Virus record (IMG/VR): IMGVR_UViG_3300021139_000081
Location: 1 to 30,517 of that record
Length of the DNA: 30,517 bases
From: a virus
Direction: 5' to 3' (one strand)
The notes under the pieces were generated by a model that did not search any database, was not told where the DNA came from, and was given only the letters and a program-made list of their open reading frames with translations. Shown here one piece after another: positions 28,482 to 30,517 of this stretch. The position numbers were made by a program, and so were the translations under genes. Each line of letters opens with the position of its first letter. The stretch's first letter is position 1.

Positions 28482-29833
28482 AACTACATAATAAACAAGT
28501 AGAAGCATTAAATGTAATCAATGGAAGCGCGACTTATGCCATGTTATTTGGTGGCAGTCGATCTGGCAAAACTTTTCTTATTGTTAGACAAGTTATCGTA
28601 AGGGCAATGAAAGCTCCTAAATCGCGTCATGCCATATTACGGTTTAGGTTTAATCAAGTTAAGAACTCTATTGTTTATGACACTTTTCCAAAGGTCATGG
28701 ATTTATGTTTTCCAGGCATCCAGTACAAGATTAACAAAACTGATTGGTTTATTACCTTGCCGAACGGTTCAGAGATATGGTTCGGTGGCCTTGATGACAA
28801 GGAACGTACGGAGAAGATTCTAGGTATGGAGTTTGTAACTTTATATTTAAACGAGTGTTCGCAGATACCTTATCCTAGCGTTGGAATAGCAATTACACGT
28901 TTAGCACAAAAAGTAGAACAGATTATTGAGGGTAAGCATCCTACGCTGCTTAAACCTAGAATGTACTTTGACTGCAATCCACCTAATAAAAACCATTGGA
29001 CTTATCAATTATTTATTCAACATCGAGATCCAGATACTAAAGAAGTTATATCTAATGAGTTTGAGTATGTACATTTTCAAATTAATCCATACGATAACAA
29101 AGAAAATTTATCAGATGGTTATTTAGACACACTTAAAAACCTAAGCGCAAGATTAAGAAAACGATTTCTGGAAGGAGAATTTGCCGATGCTAACCCTAAT
29201 CAATTATTTGCGGAAGAATTTATCGACAAATGGCGAGTGGAAGACGAACGTCTACCTGACTTTGTACGGGTTCTTGTCGGTGTTGATCCAAGCGGTTCTG
29301 GTGATACTGATAATGCAGATAACGATGCTATTGGAATCGTGGTCGGTGCTTTGGGTGTAGATGGTAATGCTTATTTATTAGAAGATTGTACGGTTAAAGC
29401 TGGCCCTGCAACATGGGGAAAGGTAGTTGTATCTGCGTTTGAACGTCATAAAGCAGATCTTGTATTAGCTGAATCCAACTTTGGTGGTGCAATGGTAGAG
29501 CAAGTAATACAATCTGCACGACCAAGAACGCCATATAAAGCTGTAAGTGCTTCTCGCGGCAAGGTAATTCGTGCTGAACCCTTTTCACTTTTGTATGAAC
29601 AAGGTAAAATAAGACATTGTGGCAGATTTATTGAGCTTGAAGATGAAATGGCTGGATTTTCTACGCAAGGATATATAGGTAATCTATCACCTAACAGGGT
29701 AGATGCTTGGATTTGGGTATTAACAGAGTTGTTTCCTGGCATGGTGCGTGAAAAAGTTGAGAAAAAATTAACAATACCAAGAAAACCCCCAATGATTACT
29801 AGAAATGGTAATTATGGTGGTTCTTGGATGTGA
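28478..29833 (+). CDS. Terminase large subunit (ATPase and nuclease)
   Basis: This 451-residue packaging motor has Walker A GGSRSGKT (25-32) and Walker B TLYLNE with catalytic Glu126. A coupling-like region CNPPNKNHW (166-174) follows. The RNase H-like nuclease has acidic residues in VGVDPSG (Asp270), LAESNFGG (Glu332) and NRVDAWIW (Asp409). It pumps DNA through the portal and cuts it at the end of a headful. The start is GTG overlapping the terS stop (GTGA); the nearby ATG at 28474 is in another frame. The portal follows after 7 bases. Confidence 0.93.
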   Translation: MKLHNKQVEALNVINGSATYAMLFGGSRSGKTFLIVRQVIVRAMKAPKSRHAILRFRFNQVKNSIVYDTFPKVMDLCFPGIQYKINKTDWFITLPNGSEIWFGGLDDKERTEKILGMEFVTLYLNECSQIPYPSVGIAITRLAQKVEQIIEGKHPTLLKPRMYFDCNPPNKNHWTYQLFIQHRDPDTKEVISNEFEYVHFQINPYDNKENLSDGYLDTLKNLSARLRKRFLEGEFADANPNQLFAEEFIDKWRVEDERLPDFVRVLVGVDPSGSGDTDNADNDAIGIVVGALGVDGNAYLLEDCTVKAGPATWGKVVVSAFERHKADLVLAESNFGGAMVEQVIQSARPRTPYKAVSASRGKVIRAEPFSLLYEQGKIRHCGRFIELEDEMAGFSTQGYIGNLSPNRVDAWIWVLTELFPGMVREKVEKKLTIPRKPPMITRNGNYGGSWM

Positions 29834-29840
29834 GGACTAT

Positions 29841-30517
29841 ATGGCAGATAGAGAAAAAGACATTATAGAAAGAGCGCAAGAAAACTTTAAAGCGTGTCTT
29901 GATTGGGAACAATCTACACGGCAACGGTTTAGAGAAGATATGCGCTTTTTATTTGCAGATTCTGATAACCAAGATCAATGGGAGCCAGCAGTCAAAGCTA
30001 GAAGGCATTTAGCTACTCAACCAATGATTACCATTAACAAAGTCCATACGCATTGGTTAATGATTGTAAATCAGATGAAGGAAAATAAGCCATCTATTCA
30101 AGTTCATCCTACTAATGGTGAAGCGACATACGAAGCAGCTCAAATATATGAGGGTTTGATTCGTCATATTGAATACAAGTCTAATGCTAAAGTTGCATAC
30201 GATATTGCTACTGAACAACAAGTTGGCGGTGGTATTGGTTATGTGCAGGTCATTACAAAATATGCAGATGATTCCACTTTTGACCAAGAAATTTTTATTA
30301 AAGAAATACCCGATGCAATGTCTGTGTTTCTTGATCCTCATATTAAGAAACGTGATGGTTCAGACGCAAAGTTTGCATTTATTTATGAGGATATGCCAAG
30401 ACGCGAGTTTGAAAGAAAGTATCCGAATGTAAAGCTACCATCTACAAGTCCATCTGGCAATCAACAATGGATTACTAAAGACGTTGTAAGACTCGCCACA
30501 TATTTTGAAAAAGAAAC
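29841..30517 (+). CDS. Portal protein, N-terminal part (3' truncated by window edge)
   Basis: The first 225 residues of the P22-type portal are present and open to the last base. Family features: AQENFKACLDWEQSTRQRFR, DQWEPAVKARRH with QPMITINKVHTHWLMIVNQM (the conserved Q/R-N-rich core), and IATEQQVGGGIGYVQV. GAGGA before the ATG fixes the start. The remaining C-terminal 419 residues are at 1-1260; the family's middle segment is absent at the join. Confidence 0.9.
   Translation, partial: MADREKDIIERAQENFKACLDWEQSTRQRFREDMRFLFADSDNQDQWEPAVKARRHLATQPMITINKVHTHWLMIVNQMKENKPSIQVHPTNGEATYEAAQIYEGLIRHIEYKSNAKVAYDIATEQQVGGGIGYVQVITKYADDSTFDQEIFIKEIPDAMSVFLDPHIKKRDGSDAKFAFIYEDMPRREFERKYPNVKLPSTSPSGNQQWITKDVVRLATYFEKE

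Overview
The window is almost the complete genome of a small tailed bacteriophage with P22-type (podovirus) virion architecture. Both ends fall inside one portal gene: the last 677 bases encode the portal N-terminus and the first 1260 bases its C-terminus. The sequence is therefore probably a circularly permuted or circular genome cut inside that gene. By family comparison a short central part of the portal (I estimate 60-80 codons) is missing between the ends. The DNA is AT-rich, genes are tightly packed with many ATGA/TAATG start-stop overlaps, and the standard code with TGA stops is used. The host cannot be fixed from the sequence; fibre and small-protein types resemble those of phages of low-GC aquatic Gram-negative bacteria (inference). 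There is no integrase, and no recognisable DNA polymerase, primase, helicase or replication initiator.

Layout. (1) 25737-30517 continuing into 1-17701, rightward late block: a VRR-NUC nuclease, a run of small basic or coiled-coil proteins, terminase small and large subunits, portal, scaffold, coat, gp4-like and gp10-like head completion proteins, a large fibre in the slot P22 uses for its tail needle, a gp14-like GNAT protein, and three ejection-protein candidates matching the gp7/gp20/gp16 order. The last carries a lambda R-type lysozyme domain. A fibre/tailspike cassette and a lysis cassette (coiled-coil membrane protein, 3TM holin, GH19 endolysin) follow. (2) 22039-17685, leftward early operons: a small protein, ERF annealing protein, SSB, a 57-residue protein and a PD-(D/E)XK exonuclease, then a second unit of very small proteins including two tiny membrane peptides. 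(3) 22161-24325, rightward early operon: an HTH regulator, a long structured non-coding stretch, then small genes ending with a Ref-like HNH nuclease. (4) 25682-24334, leftward pair: metallophosphoesterase and SprT-like protease.

The early region looks like a recombination module (ERF, SSB, exonuclease, Ref, VRR-NUC) that would process replicating DNA while the host supplies the polymerase. Control seems centred on 22040-22160, where two divergent promoters appear to share a single palindromic -35 box.

The most unexpected element is 22413-22846: about 430 bases without any credible ORF, higher in GC than its neighbours, whose first 120 bases contain three perfect or near-perfect 8-9 bp helices arranged as a pseudoknot. 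Further hairpins follow, one with a GAAA tetraloop. I read it as a candidate structured RNA of unknown family, either trans-acting or a long leader controlling the next gene.
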